Assembly (NCBI GenBank): GCA_023386965.1
Contig: JAEWIR010000036.1
Location: 1-50,589, forward strand
Direction: 5' to 3'
Source: Bacteroidota bacterium
GTDB taxonomy: Bacteria > Bacteroidota > Bacteroidia > Flavobacteriales > Weeksellaceae
DNA length: 50,589 bases
How positions within the stretch are numbered: position 1 is the stretch's first letter; every line of letters begins with the position of its first letter. The notes beneath the pieces are model-generated. The model saw only the letters and a list, made by a program, of their open reading frames with translations. It was not told where the DNA came from and did not search any database. The translations under genes and the position numbers were made by a program. This document shows positions 31,700 through 39,047 of the stretch, in pieces.

Positions 31700-32884
31700 T
31701 TATTTTCGTACGAAGGCGGCCACATCATCAGCCGTGACTGTACTTCCGCCCAGAATGATGAGACGCTCGACAATATTGCGGAGCTCTCGGATGTTCCCCG
31801 TCCACGAAAATGCTTCCAGGCTTTGCAGGGCTCCCTCTTCAAAAACTTTTGGTGCGGTTCCCTGTTCGTCAGCGAGGGATTTGGCGAAATATTCAACCAG
31901 CAGCTTAATGTCTTCCTTTCTTTCATCCAAAGGCGGCACGTAGATTTCAATGACAGAAAGACGGTGGTAAAGGTCTTCCCTGAATCTGCCGGCTTCAATT
32001 TCTTTCTGCATGTTTTTGTTGGTTGCGGCAAGCACGCGCACATCCACTTTTATTTCCTTGTCACTCCCAACCGGCGAAACCTTACTTTCCTGAAGTGCAC
32101 GCAGTACCTTGGCCTGAGCAATAAGGCTCATATCGCCAATCTCGTCCAGGAAAATGGTACCGTTGTTCGCAAGTTCAAATTTTCCCTGCTTATCTTTTAT
32201 GGCTCCTGTAAACGAACCTTTTACATGTCCGAAAAGTTCACTTTCAATCAGTTCCGAAGGAATGGCTGCACAGTTTACCTCAACCATTGGTCCGCGGCTC
32301 CGGTCACTTTGGGAATGTATGGCGTGCGCTACCAGTTCCTTACCTGCACCGTTAGGTCCTGTAATGAGTACACGGGCGTCTGAAGTAGCAACTTTAGCGA
32401 TCATTTCATGGATTTTCTTGAGCGCGGGACTCTCACCAATCATCTGGTACTTTTTGTTGACCTTCTTTTTTAATGTTGAATTTTCTTTCTGAAGATTTTT
32501 ATTTTCCTTAGCCAGCTTTTCCTTGTCCAGCGCATTTTTAACACTGGTTATCAAACGGTTGATGTCAATTGGTTTGGATATGAAATCGTAGGCTCCTTCC
32601 TTCAGGCAGGCTACAGCAGTGTCGATGTCTGCATGTCCGGAAATCATTACAAATGTAGAATCCGGTTTTACCTGCAGCGACTGTTTCAGCAGTTCTGTTC
32701 CCGAAAGTTTCGGCATCTTAATATCTGATATAATCAGGTCGAAATCCTCTTTCTCAATATATTTAAAGCCTTCAAGCCCATCGGCGGCTATGGTAAATTC
32801 ATACGTTGGCAATTCATCTGAAAGAATACTTTGAAGCACGCTGGATATAGCGGTTTCATCTTCTACGATAAGGATTTTCTGCAT
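31700..32884 (-). CDS. NtrC-like sigma-54 regulator lacking a DNA-binding domain
   Basis: 394 residues from the ATG at 32884 (MQKILIVEDE); the upstream in-frame extension is non-coding. Receiver domain 1-120 with phospho-acceptor Asp54, linker coiled coil 120-145, then the AAA+ domain ~147-370: Walker A GPNGAGKE (176-183), the sigma-54-contacting loop GSFTGA (223-228, a variant of GAFTGA), GTIFLDEIGDM Walker B. The protein stops at VRK soon after the AAA+ lid, with no Fis-type helix-turn-helix. It may therefore activate sigma-54 from solution or through a partner. No histidine kinase gene adjoins it. Confidence 0.92.
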   Translation of the reverse strand: MQKILIVEDETAISSVLQSILSDELPTYEFTIAADGLEGFKYIEKEDFDLIISDIKMPKLSGTELLKQSLQVKPDSTFVMISGHADIDTAVACLKEGAYDFISKPIDINRLITSVKNALDKEKLAKENKNLQKENSTLKKKVNKKYQMIGESPALKKIHEMIAKVATSDARVLITGPNGAGKELVAHAIHSQSDRSRGPMVEVNCAAIPSELIESELFGHVKGSFTGAIKDKQGKFELANNGTIFLDEIGDMSLIAQAKVLRALQESKVSPVGSDKEIKVDVRVLAATNKNMQKEIEAGRFREDLYHRLSVIEIYVPPLDERKEDIKLLVEYFAKSLADEQGTAPKVFEEGALQSLEAFSWTGNIRELRNIVERLIILGGSTVTADDVAAFVRK

Positions 32885-32984
32885 AAGAGCTGGATTGATT
32901 AATTTATTTTTAAGTTTGGATATGTAACAAAAACCGTTCCCATTGGCTGGTAAAATGAACAGTAATAATTTAACGTCCGGTTGG

Positions 32985-33650
32985 TTATTGGTAGTCGCGT
33001 GCACCGCAGATAGCCGAACCCACACGCACTGAGTTCGATCCGCACTCTATGGCCAGTTTGTAGTCGCCACTCATACCCATGGATAAGGTTTGAATTTCCT
33101 TCCGGACAGCCAGCTGATTGAAAAGTCGCTTTAAGGTCATAAACTCATGCTTTACCTCCTCCTGATCATCGGTAAAGGTGGCCATGCCCATAAGGCCGCA
33201 GATTTTTACATGAGGGTAGAGGCCTTGGGTCCACTGCCGGAACAGCTCCTTCGTTTCGGAAATTTTCAGGCCATATTTGGTCTCCTCAGTGGCAATTCTT
33301 ACCTGAAGTAGTACATTGATGGTGCGGTTGTGTTTTTGCGCCTGGCGGTCTATTTCCTGAAGCAGTTTTTCACTGTCCACACTTTCAATGAGATGAATGA
33401 ATCCTGCGATATGTTTCACCTTATTGGTCTGCAGGTGTCCGATAAGGTGCCACTGGATATCCGTGGGCAATTCTGCCTGTTTGGCCAGCAGTTCCTGTAC
33501 TTTATTTTCGCCAAAATGTCGGTGCCCCAAATCATATAATTCGCGCACGGTATCTGCAGGATGGGTTTTAGTAACTACAACTAACTGTACTTCCGGCGGT
33601 AATTGTGTCCGAACTCCGTTGTAACGGTCACCAATTGAAGCAGAATTCAT
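32985..33650 (-). CDS. YggS/PROSC family pyridoxal-5'-phosphate homeostasis protein
   Basis: 221 residues from the ATG at 33650 (MNSASIGDRYNG). An alanine-racemase-like TIM barrel without the C-terminal domain. Lys28 (VVVTKTHP) binds PLP, and HFGENKVQELLAK, WHLIGHLQTNK, GLMGMAT and SMGMSGDYKLAIECGSNSVRVGSAI match the family. It carries and delivers PLP and affects amino-acid pools; it is not a racemase. Divergent from the sensory operon, with promoter boxes for both strands in ~70 nt. Confidence 0.95.
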   Translation of the reverse strand: MNSASIGDRYNGVRTQLPPEVQLVVVTKTHPADTVRELYDLGHRHFGENKVQELLAKQAELPTDIQWHLIGHLQTNKVKHIAGFIHLIESVDSEKLLQEIDRQAQKHNRTINVLLQVRIATEETKYGLKISETKELFRQWTQGLYPHVKICGLMGMATFTDDQEEVKHEFMTLKRLFNQLAVRKEIQTLSMGMSGDYKLAIECGSNSVRVGSAICGARDYQ

Positions 33651-33680
33651 AAAAAGGTGTTTTTCCTGTTTTCCAAACCC

Positions 33681-33688
33681 CAAATATA
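33681..33688 (-). promoter_or_regulatory. Probable YggS -7 box TATATTTG
   Basis: Minus-strand TAnnTTTG match 31 nt before the YggS start, only 4 nt from the opposing box at 33692-33699. The two promoters must compete for polymerase. Confidence 0.5.
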
Positions 33689-33691
33689 CCA

Positions 33692-33699
33692 TAAATTTG
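33692..33699 (+). promoter_or_regulatory. Probable -7 box TAAATTTG of the sensory operon
   Basis: Plus-strand TAnnTTTG match, 21 nt before the ATG at 33720. Confidence 0.5.
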
Positions 33700-33719
33700 T
33701 TTGGAACACTAAAACACAA

Positions 33720-34106
33720 ATGATGGGTAACTTAAACGATCACCTCCTCACGGAAGAGGACGAACAGCAACTTGTGAGTACTTATAAGGAGGGTAATTAC
33801 GCAGTAATTAATGCTAACCGTCCGGAGAACGCTCCCGATACTCTGGAATGCAGTTTTGAACTGGACACCGTACAGGATTTCCTGGACTATGTGAAATCCC
33901 ACGCTGAAGCGCAGGGCATTTCAAACGTTAGGATTACAGTATGCTTCGGGCAGTACCCAGGCGGCTTTTTCAACTCCAGGCTGAAGCCGGGCTACGCGGG
34001 CCATCAAACTGTTTTTCTGCGCGGTGACGACGGCACCAACGGAACCTGTACCCGTATAGAAGGTCTGGCTGCTCTTGATTACTCAAACATTTGTCCACCC
34101 TACTAA
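33720..34106 (+). CDS. Small hypothetical protein heading a sensory operon
   Basis: 128 residues; ATGs at 33720 and 33723 are equally possible starts. Soluble and acidic, mixed alpha/beta, with a NVRITVCFGQYPGGFF segment and a Cys-containing tail (CTRIEGLAALDYSNICPPY). No signal peptide or named family. It is 10 nt upstream of the membrane-protein gene and two genes upstream of the histidine kinase, so it may be a ligand sensor, a switch protein or an accessory. The function is unknown. Confidence 0.72.
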   Translation: MMGNLNDHLLTEEDEQQLVSTYKEGNYAVINANRPENAPDTLECSFELDTVQDFLDYVKSHAEAQGISNVRITVCFGQYPGGFFNSRLKPGYAGHQTVFLRGDDGTNGTCTRIEGLAALDYSNICPPY

Positions 34107-34116
34107 ACAGACAGTT

Positions 34117-34785
34117 ATGATGGATCTTATAAAAGATTTTGGCAGCACGACGGTTAACCTGCTGTACCTGGTCATTATTCTACTGATGGTGTTTTACCGC
34201 AAACATTTGGGCAAACATATTGAAATCGTGATTGCGGCAATGAGCGTTACATTTATTACGGAGGTAACAACAATCATTCTGCAGCGTCTTCACATTGTTC
34301 AGTTTACCACCATTTATTACGTAATTGGAATCATTGGTATCGTATACCTGCTGTTTCTGGTCTATTTTTACAAACTGATGCAGAACCCCCAACTCCGGCG
34401 AATACAGCTTGGAATTGTGGCTGCACATCTTATTAACTTCATTTTGTCCGCGGTAATGGTGGATAATTTCTTTTACGTATTTCCGGACATTACCAATTTC
34501 ACTAGTATTTTCCTGATTCTGGTCTCCCTGTTTATTTTTTTGAATGACACCTTTAACTCCGATAAAATCCTTCTGATAAAAGCTTTTTACCCGTTTTTTG
34601 TTGCAGTAAGCCTTACTTTCATTTATGTAGGATTGGTACCTATTCTCTTTTTCAGCAACAGGATCGATCTGGACACAGAGAAGCTTATTTTCTATGTTAT
34701 GTTATATTCCATCAATATCATTGGATATTCAATTATGCTGGCGGGAATTTTTTTTGCGAAAAATCAAAAAAAAAGTATAATTTAA
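34117..34785 (+). CDS. Multi-pass membrane protein of a two-component operon
   Basis: 222 residues (ATG at 34117 or 34120). About seven hydrophobic segments with short loops, an architecture like 7TM or MASE-type sensory membrane domains, but no signature motif that I recognise. The histidine kinase starts 4 nt after its stop. Because that kinase has only one membrane helix and no sensory domain, this protein is a good candidate for its sensory partner. This is inference from gene order. Confidence 0.75.
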   Translation: MMDLIKDFGSTTVNLLYLVIILLMVFYRKHLGKHIEIVIAAMSVTFITEVTTIILQRLHIVQFTTIYYVIGIIGIVYLLFLVYFYKLMQNPQLRRIQLGIVAAHLINFILSAVMVDNFFYVFPDITNFTSIFLILVSLFIFLNDTFNSDKILLIKAFYPFFVAVSLTFIYVGLVPILFFSNRIDLDTEKLIFYVMLYSINIIGYSIMLAGIFFAKNQKKSII

Positions 34786-34789
34786 TAGA

Positions 34790-35563
34790 ATGAAATTTGA
34801 AGGTGCAGAGCTACTGATTATCTTTTCTTCTCTTATTATCCTGATGGTCCTCAGCATGATGGTCCTTATCTATGTGGGATTCCTCAGGAAAAAATCACAA
34901 ATGATACTCCAGGAGCAGGAAAAGGAGTTGAAATTTGCGCAGGAACTGGCACTTTCACAGATTGAAATGCGGGAGCAGACCCTTCGGTATGTAGGTCAGG
35001 AACTGCATGACGACATCGGCCAGAAACTGTCTGTAGCTAAATTGCTTAACAACAAACTCAGTTCACAGCTGCAGAGCGGAGACCGGGAATTCCTGAGAGA
35101 GATTAATGAACTGCTTGGCGAATGCATTAGCGATATCCGTAACCTTTCCAAAACATTTATTTCTCATCATATTGAGCATGTTGGACTTATTGAATCCATT
35201 GAACGGGAGGTTGGCCGCATCAGGAAGCTGGATTTCATGGAGGTGAATTACATCCATAATGTAAGGGAAATCCACATAGATCCCAAACATTCACTTATCC
35301 TGTTCAGGATTATTCAGGAATGCCTAAATAACGTACTGAAGCATTCACGTTCGAAGAAGCTCGACATTATCCTGGACGACTGCACCAAAACGCTTGAAAT
35401 AAGAATAATTGACCAGGGCATTGGATTGCCCGAAAATACCGGAAAAGACGGCAGTGGCCTGAGTAATATTACCAACCGTGCAAAGGTAATAAATGCCTCC
35501 TTTTCAATAGATTCGGAAAAGGACAAAGGCACTGAAGTGAAAATTGTTTATCCCAAAAACTGA
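34790..35563 (+). CDS. Sensor histidine kinase (NarL-type, HisKA_3-like)
   Basis: 257 residues. One membrane helix (~8-31), a coiled coil (~33-66), the dimerisation/phospho-acceptor helix with His73 (ELHDDIGQKLS), and a HATPase_c domain with N box (IIQECLNNVLKHS) and G boxes (DQGIGLPEN, GSGLSNI). No extracytoplasmic sensor of its own. It phosphorylates the response regulator encoded 4 nt downstream. Kinases of this class pair with LuxR/NarL-type regulators, as here. Confidence 0.93.
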   Translation: MKFEGAELLIIFSSLIILMVLSMMVLIYVGFLRKKSQMILQEQEKELKFAQELALSQIEMREQTLRYVGQELHDDIGQKLSVAKLLNNKLSSQLQSGDREFLREINELLGECISDIRNLSKTFISHHIEHVGLIESIEREVGRIRKLDFMEVNYIHNVREIHIDPKHSLILFRIIQECLNNVLKHSRSKKLDIILDDCTKTLEIRIIDQGIGLPENTGKDGSGLSNITNRAKVINASFSIDSEKDKGTEVKIVYPKN

Positions 35564-35567
35564 AAGT

Positions 35568-36212
35568 ATGTACAGGATTAAGATTGCCATCGTTGATGAC
35601 CATAAAATGGTTTCAAAAGCTATTGAAGATATGATCTCTGCCAATCCCAAATATGAAGTGGTGTATAACTGCTGTAACGGCGACGATTTCATCACCAGCT
35701 TAAACAGTCAGAAGGTGGATCCCGATGTGGTTTTGATGGACATTAACATGCCGTTTCGGGACGGTGTTGAAACAACTGCCTGGCTGCACCGGGAAAAGCC
35801 AAAGGTAAAGGTGATTGCCCTTACAATGGAGGATAATGAGCATACAATCATCAGAATGATGCGCGCCGGAGCCAAAGGATATCTATTAAAAGACATGTCG
35901 CCTGAGCTGCTGTTTGAAGCCATTGAGACCGTGTACAGCAAGGGTAGTTTTTATACAGATTACCTTACGCAGCGCCTGATGAAGGTGAAGAACGAAGAGG
36001 ATACGGCCAAGAATATTCTGGACGAACTGAAAGCTAAAGAAAAAGAATTCTTACGCCTCGCATGTACTGAAATTACCTACAAGGAAATTGCCGACAAAAT
36101 GTGCATGAGTCCCAAAACCATAGACGGTTACCGGGACAGCGTTTTTGCAAAGATGGATGTTAAAAGCAGGGTAGGACTGGTGCTCTTTGCCCTGAAACAT
36201 AATATGATTTAA
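35568..36212 (+). CDS. LuxR/NarL family response regulator
   Basis: 214 residues from the ATG at 35568, 4 nt after the kinase stop; an in-frame TTG at 35544 would overlap the kinase and is rejected. Receiver domain 1-120 with Asp10-Asp11 and phospho-acceptor Asp58 (VVLMDINMP), Thr/Lys switch residues in IALTMEDNE and KGYLLKDM, then a C-terminal LuxR-type HTH (EFLRLACTEITYKEIADKMCMSPKTIDGYR). It is the output of the operon, target genes unknown. A terminator follows. Confidence 0.94.
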   Translation: MYRIKIAIVDDHKMVSKAIEDMISANPKYEVVYNCCNGDDFITSLNSQKVDPDVVLMDINMPFRDGVETTAWLHREKPKVKVIALTMEDNEHTIIRMMRAGAKGYLLKDMSPELLFEAIETVYSKGSFYTDYLTQRLMKVKNEEDTAKNILDELKAKEKEFLRLACTEITYKEIADKMCMSPKTIDGYRDSVFAKMDVKSRVGLVLFALKHNMI

Positions 36213-36305
36213 AAGGTAAAGTGTATTCAGGTGGTTTACCTCTTTCATAAGTAATAAAGTTCATTTAAATTTGAAATCAGAACACCAAAACACAAATGAT
36301 GACTG

Positions 36306-36332
36306 GAGGCCGGCTTTTGCTGGCTTCTTTTA
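36306..36332 (+). terminator. Terminator after the response-regulator gene
   Basis: GAGGCCGGC (36306-36314), TTTT loop, GCTGGCTTC (36319-36327), then TTTTATT; two G-U wobbles on the plus-strand RNA. A second, A+T-rich inverted repeat (36214-36220/36235-36241) directly follows the stop. Confidence 0.7.
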
Positions 36333-37022
36333 TTAGCTAGAAATCGCTCTCAGTCGTGGAAGAAGTAATCGCATCCCTTCGGTAGCTTTCATTTTAAAGA
36401 AATTATCCTCCGCGGCAAAACTGTTTAACAGGTGAGGATCAATGACAAAAAGTTCGCATCGTTCCGGGATACTGTGCAAAAGACCTGCTGCCGGGTAGAC
36501 CTGTAGAGAGGTTCCAATAATCAAAAAAATATTGGCCTCCGAAGCAATTTGCTGTGCCTCTTCTATAGCCGGTACTTCTTCTCCAAACCAGACGATGTGA
36601 GGGCGAAGCTGATTTCCATAGGTGTCGGTATCCCCAAGATTTAAGTCTTCCTCCCAGAATATGGGTTCACTATGAGAATGTAAAGACCTTGCTTTTTTTA
36701 ATTCGCCATGAAGGTGTAGCACGTGCCTGGAACCGGCCCGTTCATGCAGATCATCTACATTTTGGGTGATGATTTGAACATGAAAATCCTTTTCCAGTTC
36801 CACCAGAATTTTATGCGCGTCGTTGGGCTTTACTGTTTTTAGTTGGCGACGTCTTTCATTATAAAAGTTAAGCACCAGCTGAGGATTTTTGGCAAACCCC
36901 TCCGGCGTAGCAACTTCCTCAATTTTGTGATTTTCCCACAAACCGTCACTGTCGCGGAAAGTACGTACGCCGCTCTCGGCGGAGATGCCTGCACCGGAAA
37001 GAACTACAAGATTTTTTTTCAT
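36333..37022 (-). CDS. SIR2-family NAD-dependent deacylase without zinc cysteines
   Basis: 229 residues. NAD-binding GAGISAESGVRTFRD (10-24), QNVDDLH (87-93), catalytic His105 in HLHGE, and GTSLQV are intact. The usual four zinc-binding cysteines are absent; the only Cys is near residue 188. Tyr54 and Arg57 (FYNERR) match the class III signature that reads succinyl, malonyl or glutaryl groups, so desuccinylation is likely. The start overlaps the DUF72 stop by 4 nt (ATGA), indicating translational coupling. Confidence 0.92.
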   Translation of the reverse strand: MKKNLVVLSGAGISAESGVRTFRDSDGLWENHKIEEVATPEGFAKNPQLVLNFYNERRRQLKTVKPNDAHKILVELEKDFHVQIITQNVDDLHERAGSRHVLHLHGELKKARSLHSHSEPIFWEEDLNLGDTDTYGNQLRPHIVWFGEEVPAIEEAQQIASEANIFLIIGTSLQVYPAAGLLHSIPERCELFVIDPHLLNSFAAEDNFFKMKATEGMRLLLPRLRAISS

Positions 37023-37744
37023 TGAATGATTTTCATGAGATCAAGACCATTTTTTAAGGCTGCCGTACCCCAGGTATTATTGAAGAAAACATAAAACTCC
37101 CGTCCGCTTTCTTTTATCTTTTCTGCAATTTCCGACAGAAATTGGGCGTTGTATTCTGATTTAAACATTACAGGCACGCCGTGCAGCCTGTAATAGGCAA
37201 TCTTCGGGTGAACTGTGATTACCTCATTGGGAATCCTGCCGGGATAACTGACACCTGCGAACACAATACTCCGGTCTGCCAGAACTTTTGCAGCGTCACT
37301 AAGCCACCACGATTCATGCCGGAATTCGGTAACACTCGTAAAACCCGGCGGAATGTTTTTCAGGACTGTCTCCAGATTTTCCGGACTGTAATGGAAGCTA
37401 GGTGGAAACTGATAGAGAAAACCGGCCAGCTTTTCATTTAATCCTGTTTGTAAATAAGAGCAGAACTCCAAAATATCCTGCGCCGCATCCTTCAATTTTT
37501 GAGTATGCGTAAAAGTTTTTGGCATCTTAATGAAAAACCTGAAATCTTTTGAAGAGCGTGTATACCAGTTCTCGAGGGTAGTTACACGCGGTTTGCGGTA
37601 GAAAGTGGAATTGATTTCTACCGCGTTGAACCGTGTTGAATAGTAGGAAAGTTCCTCCTTAGATGCGAGACCGTGCGGGAAAAAAAATCCTTTCCAGTCC
37701 CTACCGGTAAATCCCGCGCATCCTATATAAATTTTATTTTTCAT
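37019..37744 (-). CDS. DUF72 (YecE-like) protein
   Basis: 241 residues of the DUF72 TIM-barrel-like family. IYIGCAGFTGRDWKGFFFP at the start, then AVEINSTFYRKPR, FRFFIKMPKTFTH, FLYQFPPSFHY and EFRHESWW are the family landmarks. The biochemical role is not established. It overlaps the upstream unknown gene by 11 nt and the sirtuin by 4 nt. Confidence 0.9.
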   Translation of the reverse strand: MKNKIYIGCAGFTGRDWKGFFFPHGLASKEELSYYSTRFNAVEINSTFYRKPRVTTLENWYTRSSKDFRFFIKMPKTFTHTQKLKDAAQDILEFCSYLQTGLNEKLAGFLYQFPPSFHYSPENLETVLKNIPPGFTSVTEFRHESWWLSDAAKVLADRSIVFAGVSYPGRIPNEVITVHPKIAYYRLHGVPVMFKSEYNAQFLSEIAEKIKESGREFYVFFNNTWGTAALKNGLDLMKIIQ

Positions 37745-38336
37745 GCTTCAGAAGACCGTCGGTAAACGAACTCCACTGAAATTCGCTGGCAATAAACATC
37801 CCACCAATTGCCACGAGTCCGTTTCGGATCTTATCAAGGAGGCTCACATCTTCTGTATTGGGTATCTCATTTCTGCCATGAACCTCGGCGCATACTGTGT
37901 TACCTTCCCGCCAAATCAGGAAATTAGAGGTAGCTTCCTGTCCGAAAAAATGAGCTGTTGAATCTTCTGGGACAGTAGGATTTGCAACAGGCCGGACGCG
38001 AATGTAGGCACAGTCTTTTATATCCGATGTTTCATTTTCAATCTCCTCGATCTGAACCCAATCATAACCGTCAGGTCCGGTATTATGCAGTCCCGGAACT
38101 TTAATTGTAATATAATCGCCGACCAGTGGTTCCCTCAGGAGGAGGGCGCCTTTGGAATCGCGAAGGGCAAACTCCGCTTTTTCCTCACCTGCAAAAAGTT
38201 CCCAGGAGTTAATGTCCAGGAAACGTTTTTTAACAGTGGCAAAATGTTCACGCGCCAAATCCGGACTGTCAAAATTGACCTTTGACGTGGTGTCCGTTTT
38301 CGCACCTTTTATCTGAGGCGGTATCTTCTCGTGCAT
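37734..38336 (-). CDS. Conserved-looking hypothetical protein
   Basis: 200 residues, soluble, no signal peptide. The middle carries a compact beta-rich region (LLREPLVGDYITIKVPG, YDWVQIEEIE, CAYIRVRPVANPTVPEDSTAHFFG). That looks like a small binding domain, but I cannot name the family. The C-terminal helix ends in a basic tail overlapping DUF72. It starts 14 nt after the DJ-1/PfpI gene, making it the second gene of a four-gene operon. Confidence 0.72.
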   Translation of the reverse strand: MHEKIPPQIKGAKTDTTSKVNFDSPDLAREHFATVKKRFLDINSWELFAGEEKAEFALRDSKGALLLREPLVGDYITIKVPGLHNTGPDGYDWVQIEEIENETSDIKDCAYIRVRPVANPTVPEDSTAHFFGQEATSNFLIWREGNTVCAEVHGRNEIPNTEDVSLLDKIRNGLVAIGGMFIASEFQWSSFTDGLLKHEK

Positions 38337-38350
38337 TGTGTAGGATTTAA

Positions 38351-38887
38351 CTATTTGCTGAATTCCTGCACTATACGCTCATTAAAAGCCGGTATATCTT
38401 CCGGTTTACGGCTGGTTGTAAGATTTCCGTCGGTCACGACTTCCTCATCCACCCAGTTTGCACCTGCATTGATCAGGTCTTTTGAAATGGCGTTAAAGGA
38501 GGTCATTTTCCGGCCTTTAACTTCCTCAGCGTCAATAATAGTTTGAGGTCCGTGGCAAATGGCAGCCACCGGCTTGTTTTGAGTGAAGAAATCCTTCACA
38601 AATTTAACGGCATCTTCATCAGCACGCAGACTGTCGGGATTGATCACTCCGCCCGGAAGTAAAAGTGCGTGAAAATCATCGGCCTTAACTTCTTTTACAG
38701 TGTAATCCACCTCCACAGATGTGCTCCACTCATGGTCTTTCATCGCTTTGATGCTACCTGATTTCAGCGAAATAATTTTCACATCGGCACCTGCCGATTT
38801 AAGGGCTTCTACAGGTTGGTCCAGTTCGGACTGTTCATAACCGTCTGCTGCCAGTACAGCAATCTTTCTTTTTTCCAGATTTGACAT
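38351..38887 (-). CDS. DJ-1/PfpI family protein (YhbO-like)
   Basis: 178 residues. The nucleophile elbow AICHGPQ holds Cys111-His112, and Glu18 (YEQSEL) completes the family site. LLLPGGVINPDSLR provides the oxyanion loop. Relatives act as stress chaperones, deglycases or proteases; the precise activity is debated for the family and not decidable here. First gene of the operon with the unknown, DUF72 and sirtuin. A heptanucleotide tandem repeat lies 100-141 nt upstream of its start. Confidence 0.92.
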   Translation of the reverse strand: MSNLEKRKIAVLAADGYEQSELDQPVEALKSAGADVKIISLKSGSIKAMKDHEWSTSVEVDYTVKEVKADDFHALLLPGGVINPDSLRADEDAVKFVKDFFTQNKPVAAICHGPQTIIDAEEVKGRKMTSFNAISKDLINAGANWVDEEVVTDGNLTTSRKPEDIPAFNERIVQEFSK

Positions 38888-38986
38888 AAGTTTACTATTT
38901 TATAATATTTGATGTTTAATTGTTCTTTACTTTTTTGGTTGATGACTTTTATGCTTAATGTTCGCACCAACCATTTTCTTTATCAT

Positions 38987-39028
38987 AGCAATCAGCAATC
39001 AGCAATCAGCAATCAGCAATCAGCAATC
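38987..39028. repeat. Tandem heptamer repeat, six perfect AGCAATC units
   Basis: Six uninterrupted copies of AGCAATC (42 bp) lie between the P-type ATPase stop (39048) and the DJ-1/PfpI start (38887). A non-coding simple-sequence repeat of this kind can change copy number by slipped-strand mispairing. On the minus strand it lies upstream of the DJ-1 operon. Effect on expression unknown. Confidence 0.95.
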
Positions 39029-39047
39029 GCGTCATTTGTGAGTTCGT

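Noticed and set aside
35544..35568. Alternative TTG start of the response regulator at 35544
   Set aside because: It would overlap the kinase gene by 20 bases and add residues not seen in receiver domains; ATG at 35568 is ideal.
38987..39028. CRISPR array
   Set aside because: The repeat unit is 7 bases without spacers; a simple-sequence repeat.
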